The position numbers and the translations under genes are program-made. This document shows, in pieces, positions 1 to 4,741 of a stretch of DNA of 6,776 nt. Source of the stretch: Thermoplasmata archaeon (GTDB lineage Archaea > Thermoplasmatota > Thermoplasmata > Lutacidiplasmatales > UBA184); assembly GCA_030040865.1 (NCBI GenBank), contig JASHSX010000061.1, positions 1 through 6,776 of the forward strand, given 5' to 3'. Under the pieces are notes generated by a model. That model saw only the letters and a program-made list of their open reading frames with translations. It was not told the DNA's origin and searched no databases. How positions within the stretch are numbered: position 1 is the first letter of the stretch; every line of letters starts with the position of its first letter.

Positions 1-56
1 TGACCCCGAAGGAACACCGCCTGTTGCTGCGGAACGTCGGCGTGGCACCCCGGTGA
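1..56 (+). CDS. C-terminal end of an unidentified protein (partial)
   Basis: The third forward frame is open from the window edge to a TGA at 54-56 and encodes TPKEHRLLLRNVGVAPR. The peptide looks like an ordinary charged C-terminus, and the frame fits the direction of the next genes. Seventeen residues are too few to name a family, and an open frame this short can occur by chance in GC-rich DNA, so this is only a tentative call of a gene that begins outside the window. Confidence 0.35.
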   Translation, partial: TPKEHRLLLRNVGVAPR

Positions 57-166
57 GATCATCGGGAGGCTTCGACGGTCCCGCGCCGTGCCCCCAGACG
101 GACGCCCCTCCTCCACCAGCGGCGGGCCCCCAATCGGCAAGAACTCCCAGACGTTCCTTCGGGAGG

Positions 167-319
167 ATGGCTGAGAGCTCCCCGACGGCGGGCCGCCGCT
201 CGTGCCCCGACTGCGGGGGCCCGCTCGGCGAGCCGGTCAGCGGGGACGTCCATTGCTACGTGGAGTGCGTGGCCTGCGGCCGGCGGTACGAGCTCGACGA
301 CCCACGGCTCGTCCTCTAG
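167..319 (+). CDS. Small zinc-ribbon protein (50 aa)
   Basis: This is a 50-residue protein with a single zinc-ribbon: CPDCGG near residues 12-17 and CVACGRRY near residues 34-41, giving two CxxC knuckles that can bind one Zn ion. The acidic tail ELDDPRLVL follows. Such microproteins are common in archaea and their function is generally unknown; RNA or protein binding is possible but not shown. I chose the ATG at 167. The frame is open back to a GTG at 53 that overlaps the stop of the upstream gene, but codons 53-166 have many A/T third positions and a proline/alanine/arginine-rich translation, whereas third positions become strongly G/C after 167. The purine run just before the ATG lies too close to act as a normal Shine-Dalgarno site. 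The OB-fold gene follows in the same direction. Confidence 0.6.
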   Translation: MAESSPTAGRRSCPDCGGPLGEPVSGDVHCYVECVACGRRYELDDPRLVL

Positions 320-392
320 GCGTGTCTTCGCCCGGCGCGGGCCTCGCAGGGCCCCGGTGGAACGGCCGACTCGGCCCGGCGGCCCCTCGGCA

Positions 393-400
393 GGGAGAGG
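393..400 (+). promoter_or_regulatory. Possible Shine-Dalgarno site favouring the alternative ATG at 408
   Basis: GGGAGAGG ends 7 nt before an in-frame ATG at 408. If it works as a ribosome binding site, the OB-fold protein starts at 408 and has nine extra residues (MPRIGSPGP). The competing start at 435 is supported by family length and by a TATA-like box. Confidence 0.35.
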
Positions 401-403
401 CAG

Positions 404-410
404 CCTTATG
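404..410 (+). promoter_or_regulatory. TATA-like box for the OB-fold gene (leaderless model)
   Basis: CCTTATG is the only AT-containing patch in a very GC-rich stretch, and its centre (about 407) is 28 nt upstream of the ATG at 435. That is where an archaeal TATA box sits when transcription starts at the start codon. A similar CTTA box at the same distance precedes the genes at 3856 (+) and 2696 (-). The box is weak taken alone. Confidence 0.35.
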
Positions 411-434
411 CCCCGAATCGGTTCCCCGGGGCCG

Positions 435-722
435 ATGGCCGGCATCGCGACCCTGCGCGCGAACTCGAATGCGACGATCGACGCGACGATCACGGCGATA
501 TCGCCGGCCCGGGACGTAACTACCTCCCGGGGACCGTCCCGGGTCGCGGACGCGACACTTCAGGACGAGACCGGTACGGTGACCCTGACGCTCTGGGGCG
601 GGGACATCGAGAAGTACTCGGTCGGGCAGAAGGTCCGGATCACCGACGGCTGGGTCAAGGACTTCCGCGGGAAGCTCCAGGTCTCGATGGGCCGGTCCGG
701 CCGGATCGAGATCCTCGCCTAG
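435..722 (+). CDS. OB-fold single-stranded DNA-binding protein (archaeal SOSS-B/RPA-like)
   Basis: This 95-residue protein is essentially one OB fold of the archaeal replication protein A/SOSS-B type, expected to bind single-stranded nucleic acid in replication, repair or RNA metabolism. It shows the family's recognisable order: a first beta strand (ATIDATITAI), a loop with RVADATLQDETG (about residues 37-47), a strand ending in LTLWG with Trp54, DIEKYSVGQKVRI, then GWVKDFRGKLQVSMG (72-86), where the family typically has 'eFrGeLqLnvGr'. Start choice: ATG 435 gives a length and N-terminus typical of the family and lies 28 nt after a TATA-like box; ATG 408, with a plausible Shine-Dalgarno site, would add nine residues, and an open GTG at 357 is less likely. 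There is no zinc finger or acidic C-terminal tail of the bacterial SSB kind, so partner recruitment cannot be judged. Confidence 0.85.
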   Translation: MAGIATLRANSNATIDATITAISPARDVTTSRGPSRVADATLQDETGTVTLTLWGGDIEKYSVGQKVRITDGWVKDFRGKLQVSMGRSGRIEILA

Positions 723-723
723 G

Positions 724-746
724 CTCGCGGCGCCGCACACCGCGAG
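724..746 (+). terminator. Hairpin just after the OB-fold gene
   Basis: CTCGCGG (724-730) pairs perfectly with CCGCGAG (740-746), giving a 7-bp stem with a 9-nt loop that starts 2 nt after the TAG stop. A second small stem follows (GCGGT 748-752 with ACCGC 762-766). There is no T-tract, so this may be a 3'-end stabilising or processing structure and not a classic terminator. Short GC stems are common in such DNA. Confidence 0.3.
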
Positions 747-885
747 AGCGGTACGGTCCCCACCGCAGCGGAACCTGTCCCCTGCGGGCTGCCGGCTCGT
801 AGGTATCACCCACGACGCCGTCGGCGGGCCCAGTGACTATCGCGCGGACACCGCGACCGGATGGTAGTATTGGCCCGGAGGGGCC

Positions 886-920
886 CCGTGGTCTGGCGCT
901 CGCCTCTGCGGGGCCCACGG
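886..920 (-). terminator. Hairpin just downstream of the UspA gene
   Basis: CCGTGG (886-891) and CCACGG (915-920) can pair in a 6-bp stem whose base lies 5 nt beyond the UspA stop codon on the minus strand. The 23-nt loop is long, and the inner GGGGCCC copies offer alternative pairings. No T-tract is present. This may be a 3'-end structure, with weak support. Confidence 0.22.
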
Positions 921-925
921 ACCGA

Positions 926-1444
926 CTAGTTCTGTTCGTGACCGTCGTCCTCTAGGGCGGCGCGGGTCCGGGACGCGCGTGCGGGGGTCGTGCCGGCCGG
1001 GGCAGAGGACCGCTTTGCACCGCGCACGACCAGCACCGGGCACGGTGCGCGGTTCACGAGCGCGGCCGAGACGCTGCCCAAGAACAGTCGCCGCCCCGCC
1101 GTGAGGCCTCTCGATCCGACCACGACCAGGTCGTAGTGGTCCCGCGCGATCAGCTCCACCAGCCGGTCGACGACCTCCCCCCGGAGGACGGTCCACTCCA
1201 CGCGGCTCGCCCCGGCGGCCAGCCCACGGTCCCGGAGGAGGTCGAGCACGACTCCGAGCGGCCGTCCGTCGTCCCCCAGCGGGAGGAGCTTCTCGAGATC
1301 GGCCGGTGCCTCCTCCGAGTCCGCGGCGCGGACGACCGCGATCATCACGGCCGATCGGAACCGCCCGGCCACCTCGAGGGCCGAGTCGACCGCGCGCTGG
1401 GCGTGCGGGGACCCGTCGAATCCGACCAGGATCTTGGCGAACAT
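926..1444 (-). CDS. Universal stress protein, UspA family, ATP-binding type
   Basis: A 172-residue cytosolic protein with one Usp domain. The N-terminus MFAKILVGFDGSPHAQRAV is the classic first strand and loop, with Asp10 at the nucleotide-contacting position. Residues 106-124 carry the full ATP-binding signature G-2x-G-9x-G-S (Gly110, Gly113, Gly123, Ser124), followed by CPVLVV, the usual last strand. This places it with ATP-binding Usp proteins, generally linked to stress survival; the exact role is not predictable. The ATG at 1444 is chosen because family homology begins there; a TTG at 1495 would add an unlikely tail. About 30 residues after the last strand (AKRSSAPAGTTP to the end) are Ala/Arg/Thr-rich, probably disordered, and longer than usual. 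The gene is last in the minus-strand cluster, 70 nt behind moaA, with no clear ribosome binding site. Confidence 0.9.
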   Translation of the reverse strand: MFAKILVGFDGSPHAQRAVDSALEVAGRFRSAVMIAVVRAADSEEAPADLEKLLPLGDDGRPLGVVLDLLRDRGLAAGASRVEWTVLRGEVVDRLVELIARDHYDLVVVGSRGLTAGRRLFLGSVSAALVNRAPCPVLVVRGAKRSSAPAGTTPARASRTRAALEDDGHEQN

Positions 1445-1514
1445 CGCGCCGGAGCACCGACCGCGAGACGGAAGGGCCTCCGCCTCTTGAACCAATGTGC
1501 GCCGACGTCTCCGT

Positions 1515-2498
1515 CTACTCCTCGGGCGGATCGGTGCGGGCGAGCTGGATCAGCGGGCTTGTTGCCGCGCTCCGGGCCGGGTAGTTCGTCACATAACCGC
1601 CGTAGTACGGTACCCGCTCGGCGACGACCTTGCGGAACGCAGCGCGCAGCGCCGAGTCGGAGAGCCCCCGCGTGGGGACGAGGTCGTCGTTCCGGTTGAG
1701 ACAGCCCTTGAGCTCTCCCTGGTGCGTCACCCGGATCCGGTGGCAGTTCCGGCAGAACTCCGCGTTGTACACGGGATCGACGACCTCCACCTCGGCCCGG
1801 CCGAACCGGTAGATCCGTCGGTGGTGCATCTCGCGGACGAGTACCCGGTCGGCGCGTCGCTCCAGCCACGCCTTCACCGCGTCGATGTCGACCGCCCAGT
1901 CGGTCTTCGGGCCGACGAGCTCGGGCATGAACTGGATGAGCTGGAGGCGGAGCCGGTCGTTGCGCGCGACGAACCGGATCAGCTCGGGGATGTGGTCCAC
2001 GGTCTTCCGGAAGACGACCATGTTGAGCTTCACCGGTGTGAGACCGACGCGCAGCGCCTCCTCGATCCCCCGGAGCACGGGAGTGAGGGACCCGCCCCGG
2101 ATCTCGTGGAAGGCGGCGGGGTCGAGGGCGTCGATCGAGACGTTCACCCGCTTCAGCCCGGCGTTCCGGAGCCCCTCGGCGCGCTTCGCGAGCATCGAGC
2201 CGTTCGTCGTGAGGGAGACGTCGGCCACGTGACGGACCGTCCGCGCGACGATCTCCTCGAGGTCGGCCCGGACGAGAGGTTCGCCACCGGTGAACTTGAT
2301 CGAGCGGATCTCGAACTCGCGAGCGACCTCGACCAAGCGCTCGACCTCGAGCGGGCTCATCTCCTCGGCGTGGGGGGAGCGCGGGCTCGCCACGGGCCCG
2401 AGACCTTCGTCGTGGCAGTAGATGCAGGAGAAATTGCACCGCTTCGTGACGCTGATGCGCAGGTCCGTGACCGGCCGCCCGGTGGAGTCGATCAGCAT
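1515..2498 (-). CDS. moaA: GTP 3',8-cyclase MoaA (radical SAM, molybdenum cofactor synthesis)
   Basis: This 327-residue radical SAM enzyme converts GTP to 3',8-cyclo-7,8-dihydro-GTP, the first step of molybdopterin synthesis. The N-terminal SAM cluster motif CNFSCIYC uses Cys21, Cys25 and Cys28, and GGEP at 71-74 is the SAM-binding motif. The GTP-side cluster is also complete: Cys249 and Cys252 (CRNC), then Cys266 after 13 residues, with the RIRVT segment (254-258) that contributes substrate-binding arginines in this family. Length is normal for MoaA. The protein ends in DPPEE and lacks the C-terminal Gly-Gly tail of many bacterial MoaA proteins; I believe several archaeal forms also lack it, but cannot check. 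The N-terminus MLIDSTGRPVTDLRISVT is typical, which supports the ATG at 2498. No other molybdopterin gene is in the window. A TATA-like box about 28 nt upstream suggests its own leaderless promoter. Confidence 0.95.
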   Translation of the reverse strand: MLIDSTGRPVTDLRISVTKRCNFSCIYCHDEGLGPVASPRSPHAEEMSPLEVERLVEVAREFEIRSIKFTGGEPLVRADLEEIVARTVRHVADVSLTTNGSMLAKRAEGLRNAGLKRVNVSIDALDPAAFHEIRGGSLTPVLRGIEEALRVGLTPVKLNMVVFRKTVDHIPELIRFVARNDRLRLQLIQFMPELVGPKTDWAVDIDAVKAWLERRADRVLVREMHHRRIYRFGRAEVEVVDPVYNAEFCRNCHRIRVTHQGELKGCLNRNDDLVPTRGLSDSALRAAFRKVVAERVPYYGGYVTNYPARSAATSPLIQLARTDPPEE

Positions 2499-2522
2499 CG
2501 TCTTCCCACAAGCCTCGGGGCG

Positions 2523-2542
2523 GGTATAGGTATTCGGTACCG
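2523..2542 (-). promoter_or_regulatory. Putative moaA promoter with repeated GGTAT units and a palindrome
   Basis: On the minus strand the box reads CTATAC, centred about 28 nt before the moaA ATG, the right place for an archaeal TATA element of a leaderless mRNA. On the plus strand the same bases form GGTAT (2523-2527), GGTAT (2529-2533) and GGTAC (2536-2540). The last unit is part of the perfect palindrome CGGTACCG (2535-2542). The overlap of box and repeats could be an operator, though this is an inference. Confidence 0.5.
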
Positions 2543-2558
2543 ACGCGGGGAGGCAGGA

Positions 2559-2696
2559 TCAGTCGTAGCTCGCGTCGTCGGCCATCCGGGTGACGATCCC
2601 GTGGCACGCGGGGCACTCCACGACCCGCCAGTCGGCCGGTACCGGGACCCGCTCGCCGCACGCTGGGCAGACCGCGACCGTCGGCTCGCCGGGCAT
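2559..2696 (-). CDS. Small zinc-ribbon protein (45 aa)
   Basis: A 45-residue protein with two CPAC knuckles, Cys10/Cys13 and Cys28/Cys31, separated by 14 residues: a complete four-cysteine zinc ribbon. The segment VPVPADWRVVECPACHGIVTRM looks like a regular rubredoxin-like zinc ribbon, and the tail is acidic (ADDASYD). I do not recognise a named family. The frame is open much further upstream, but that extension lies antisense-like inside the toroid gene, so the ATG at 2696 is chosen. A CTTAG box centred 29 nt upstream of that ATG, overlapping the stop codon of the preceding gene, supports this start and an individual leaderless transcript. It lies between the toroid gene (26 nt upstream) and moaA (60 nt downstream). 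A role as a metal or protein adaptor is speculation. Confidence 0.65.
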   Translation of the reverse strand: MPGEPTVAVCPACGERVPVPADWRVVECPACHGIVTRMADDASYD

Positions 2697-2721
2697 CGCC
2701 CCCGGCCGGACGCCGAAGGGA

Positions 2722-2727
2722 GCTAAG
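2722..2727 (-). promoter_or_regulatory. TATA-like CTTAG box for the 45-aa zinc-ribbon gene
   Basis: On the minus strand ACTTAG/CTTAG, including the TAG stop of the toroid gene, is centred about 29 nt upstream of the ATG at 2696. The spacing matches the CTTA boxes before 435 (+) and 3856 (+). With so few bases the match may be chance, because a stop codon supplies part of it. Confidence 0.3.
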
Positions 2728-3730
2728 TGCTCGCCGGGGCCCCTGCGGTCCGCTCGGTCACGGCCGGTAGCGCGAGTCGGCCCGCGCGCTGGAGAACCGC
2801 GAGGGCGGTGACCGTGATCCAGCGACTGGGGCGACCCGGAGGTTCGAGGACGAACGGGTAGTACGGGGTCCGTACGTCGTACTCCGCGTCCGGCCCCAGG
2901 TCGGGGTGGTTCGACTCGAGGCTCCAGCGTCCCTCGACATCGCGTTTGCTCTCGAGGAGGTCGAGCGCCGGATCCAGACGAGGGTCGCGCCCGTACCCGA
3001 GTCGGGTAAGCACGTCGAGTCCGACCAGGAAATCGTAGTAGTAGTGGTTCGGATAGTGAAGCCGCGACCAGGGGGGGTACGGATCCGCGCCCTCGTGCAG
3101 GAGCCCACGCTCTAGGTAGAACTCCGCCCCGCGTCGGATCGCGGACTCGACCTCGGGCGTGCGCCGCGACGCGGGCAGCACCGAGAACGCCGCGAGCGCC
3201 TCCCAGCAGTCGAGGGTCCCCACCGCGGACTCCCAGCAATGCCAGCCGCCGTCGGGCTTCTGGGTCTGCACGAGCCAGTCGATCGACCGTCGCACCGGAG
3301 CCTCATCGCCGTACCCGAGTCGGAGCATGTAGCGCACGGCGTTCCCCGTGAAGCAGAGTTCGCTCCCCGATCCTCCCAGGTCGCCGTCGGGCCGGTCGTG
3401 CGCGGCGAAGACGAGCCGGACGGCCCGATCGATCTCGGGCCGCTCCCGGGTGAGTCCCATGTCGGAGAGGACCAGAAGCCGCCAGTTCGTGGCGATGTAC
3501 TTCGGCACGTAGAGTCCGCGCGAGTCGACGTTCGGCGACGCCCAGGCGCCCGACGGGAGCTGTTCCGACAGGATCCGGTGTGCCCAGCCCTCGCGAACGA
3601 GCGTTTCCCGGGAGCTCCGGACCTCGGGATCATCGGCGCTGCGACCGAGGACCTCGGTCAGGAACCGGTGGACGATGCTCGCATCCGCCTCGTGCAGCAG
3701 CCAATCGCGGAGGGTCGGAGGGAGGTCCAT
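2723..3730 (-). CDS. Prenyltransferase/squalene-cyclase-like alpha/alpha-toroid protein
   Basis: This 335-residue soluble protein belongs, by its repeat pattern, to the alpha/alpha-toroid group that includes protein prenyltransferase beta subunits and terpene cyclases. QW-like turns recur: PSGAW (59-63), QKPDGGWHCW (157-166) and EGRWSLES (266-273), each followed by helical stretches. CFTGN (126-130), LGYGDEAPVRRSIDWL (138-153), DVLTRLGYGRDPRLDPALDLL (239-259) and GRPSRWITVTALAVLQR (299-315) are recognisable blocks of a widespread short family seen in archaea and soil bacteria, some members of which carry doubtful names such as 'NifH'. I see no DxDD motif of squalene-hopene cyclase, and the length is about half of that enzyme, so a real cyclase activity should not be assumed. 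The ATG at 3730 is preceded by GAGGAG with an 8-nt spacer; an upstream in-frame ATG at 3790 would add a basic, unlikely tail. It is the first gene of the minus-strand cluster. Confidence 0.75.
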   Translation of the reverse strand: MDLPPTLRDWLLHEADASIVHRFLTEVLGRSADDPEVRSSRETLVREGWAHRILSEQLPSGAWASPNVDSRGLYVPKYIATNWRLLVLSDMGLTRERPEIDRAVRLVFAAHDRPDGDLGGSGSELCFTGNAVRYMLRLGYGDEAPVRRSIDWLVQTQKPDGGWHCWESAVGTLDCWEALAAFSVLPASRRTPEVESAIRRGAEFYLERGLLHEGADPYPPWSRLHYPNHYYYDFLVGLDVLTRLGYGRDPRLDPALDLLESKRDVEGRWSLESNHPDLGPDAEYDVRTPYYPFVLEPPGRPSRWITVTALAVLQRAGRLALPAVTERTAGAPAST

Positions 3731-3738
3731 CGAACGTG

Positions 3739-3744
3739 CTCCTC
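3739..3744 (-). promoter_or_regulatory. Shine-Dalgarno site fixing the toroid protein start
   Basis: On the minus strand GAGGAG lies 8 nt before the ATG at 3730, a good match to the anti-SD sequence at normal spacing. It implies a leadered mRNA for this gene, unlike several neighbours that look leaderless. No clear TATA box was found further upstream. Confidence 0.6.
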
Positions 3745-3822
3745 TACGGCGAAGGACCGTCCTATCGTCACTCTTTCGCCCGCCCGGCATCCGTCGTGGC
3801 CGGCGAGCGGTGGGGCGACCGA

Positions 3823-3831
3823 TTCCTTAAA
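3823..3831 (+). promoter_or_regulatory. TATA-like box for the membrane protein/regulator pair
   Basis: TTCCTTAAA is the strongest AT patch in the 125-bp divergent gap. Its centre (3828) is 28 nt upstream of the GTG at 3856, fitting a leaderless start. Short CGAC/GTCG arms flank it (3816-3819 and 3834-3837), which could be a weak operator or chance. Confidence 0.5.
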
Positions 3832-3855
3832 CCGTCGGCGCCCCGTGCGGCCCCC

Positions 3856-4134
3856 GTGGGGCTCGTCGAGCTGTTCGTGGCGGTGCTGATCGCCGGAGTC
3901 TCCCTCGTCAATACGGCCGTGCCGGCCGCCGCCTGGGGGCGTCTGCGCGACGCTCGATTCCTGCTCCTGGCCGGCGCCAACGCCCTCTTCGCCGCCCTTG
4001 GGGCGGTGTGGATCTGGGGGGAGCTTCCCGGGACGTCGCCCGGCTTTACCGCGGTGAGTCTCCCGGTGCTGCTCCTCGCGCTCGCGGTCGTGGTGCTCCT
4101 CCTGGCGGGCTCGCTCTGGCCCCGACGCCCCTGA
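3856..4134 (+). CDS. Small three-helix membrane protein
   Basis: A 92-residue protein starting with GTG and made almost wholly of three hydrophobic segments: about residues 4-22 (ELFVAVLIAGVSLVNTAV), 35-54 (FLLLAGANALFAALGAVWIW) and 66-87 (AVSLPVLLLALAVVVLLLAG). The first loop is basic (WGRLRDAR) and the C-terminus ends in WPRRP. By the positive-inside rule the first loop and the C-terminus would be cytoplasmic. I do not recognise a family. The start is chosen because the frame before 3856 is not protein-like and a TATA-like box lies 28 nt upstream. The stop is only 3 nt before the start of the winged-helix regulator, so the two are almost certainly co-transcribed and translationally coupled. 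It may be a membrane sensor or anchor for that regulator, by position only. Confidence 0.65.
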   Translation: MGLVELFVAVLIAGVSLVNTAVPAAAWGRLRDARFLLLAGANALFAALGAVWIWGELPGTSPGFTAVSLPVLLLALAVVVLLLAGSLWPRRP

Positions 4135-4137
4135 TCG

Positions 4138-4665
4138 ATGGTGGAGGACCCGCTCGCCCTGGAGACCCGGCGACGGATCTACCAGGTTGTCCGGTCGAAT
4201 CCCGGGATCGGCGCTCGCGAGGCCCAGCGGGGCGCGTCTACCGGTTGGGGCGAGACGGTCTATCACCTCGACCGACTCACCGACGCGGGGCTCGTGCACC
4301 GGGAACGGGGAGCGCACCAGGATCGGTACTTCGTGGCCGAAGTACCCCTCGGGGACCGACGGCTCCTCGGTCTCGCCCGGTCTCCGGCGGCTCGACGGAT
4401 CCTCGTCGAGCTCCTCGAACGGCCGGAGGGCACGGTGCCCTCGCTCGTCGAGCGCACGGGGCTCAGCCAGGGACGCATCTCGATCCACCTGCGACGGTTC
4501 CTCTCGGCGGGGCTCGTCCAGACGGGCCGCGACGGTCGCTTCCGAACGTTCGCGGTGGTGGACCCCGAGAGGGCGGTTCGACTGCTCGTCGCCTACCGGG
4601 ACGGATTCGCGGATCCGCTCATCGACCGGCTCGTGACGACCTGGTCCGAACTGTTCCGTCCATGA
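4138..4665 (+). CDS. Tandem winged-helix transcriptional regulator
   Basis: A 175-residue DNA-binding protein with two winged helix-turn-helix domains. The first spans about residues 5-68: RRRIYQVVRSNPGIGAREAQ, then the recognition-helix region ETVYHLDRLTDAGLV and a wing ending RYFVAE. The second spans about 82-142: SPAARRILVELLERPEGTVPSLVERTGLSQGRISIHLRRFLSAGLV, with the wing RDGRFRTFAVV. The remaining 30 residues look helical and may dimerise. This ArsR/MarR-like double arrangement is common in euryarchaeal and Thermoplasmatota genomes, where ligands are mostly unknown. There are no cysteines, so a metal- or redox-sensing mechanism through cysteine is ruled out. No Shine-Dalgarno site precedes the ATG, which follows the membrane-protein stop by 3 nt. 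The gene ends just before a pair of TTGGACCAA sites, which makes control of the downstream operon, or autoregulation by read-through, plausible. Confidence 0.85.
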   Translation: MVEDPLALETRRRIYQVVRSNPGIGAREAQRGASTGWGETVYHLDRLTDAGLVHRERGAHQDRYFVAEVPLGDRRLLGLARSPAARRILVELLERPEGTVPSLVERTGLSQGRISIHLRRFLSAGLVQTGRDGRFRTFAVVDPERAVRLLVAYRDGFADPLIDRLVTTWSELFRP

Positions 4666-4676
4666 GTCGCTCGGCT

Positions 4677-4728
4677 TTGGACCAACGGTATCCGCACTTG
4701 GACCAAAAATCGAGTCAACCCGGACCGG
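4677..4728. promoter_or_regulatory. Phased operator candidate: two TTGGACCAA sites plus CCGGACCGG
   Basis: TTGGACCAA occurs at 4677-4685 and again, identically, at 4698-4706. Start-to-start spacing is 21 bp, two helical turns. A third site of the same layout, CCGGACCGG at 4720-4728, follows 22 bp later. Each is an inverted repeat around a central A (TTGG-A-CCAA). They cover the gap between the winged-helix gene and the surface-protein gene, and the middle copy overlaps the AAAAAT patch that is the likely TATA box. This is the pattern of an operator bound cooperatively on one face of the helix. Confidence 0.55.
4703..4711 (+). promoter_or_regulatory. Likely promoter of the surface protein/glycosyltransferase operon
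   Basis: CCAAAAATC is the clearest AT-rich element in the intergenic region, centred about 34 nt upstream of the ATG at 4742. It would give a start site a few bases before the ATG, a very short leader. It overlaps the middle TTGGACCAA site, so a protein bound there would block TBP. Confidence 0.45.
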
Positions 4729-4741
4729 ATGGTACGCGTCG

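Larger units (their letters stand above)
723..925. other. Convergent intergenic region without a supported gene
   Basis: This 203-bp stretch lies between the ends of two convergent genes. I found no open frame with protein-like content and no tRNA T-arm consensus on either strand. It contains hairpins next to both stop codons and a repeated GGGGCCC (880-886 and 910-916). Confidence 0.5.

Noticed and set aside
53..166. N-terminal extension of the first zinc-ribbon protein from a GTG overlapping the upstream stop
   Set aside because: The GTGA overlap looks like translational coupling, but third-codon positions are not G/C-biased here and the translation is proline/alanine/arginine-rich and not protein-like.
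880..916. Repeated GGGGCCC as a possible mobile-element end or attachment site
   Set aside because: The copies are only 7 bp of pure G/C, expected by chance at this base composition, and no transposase or integrase is nearby.
723..925. Possible tRNA in the convergent gap
   Set aside because: There is no GTTCGA/GTTCAA-type T-loop and no cloverleaf that I could fold on either strand.
1345..2661. Long reverse frame (438 codons) overlapping moaA in another frame
   Set aside because: It is an out-of-frame shadow, arginine- and proline-rich, with no motif; the moaA frame explains the region.
1497..2726. Long forward open frame (409 codons) across moaA
   Set aside because: It lies antisense to moaA, whose catalytic motifs are unmistakable. 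Long antisense frames are common in GC-rich coding DNA, and the translation is charged and low in complexity with no motif.
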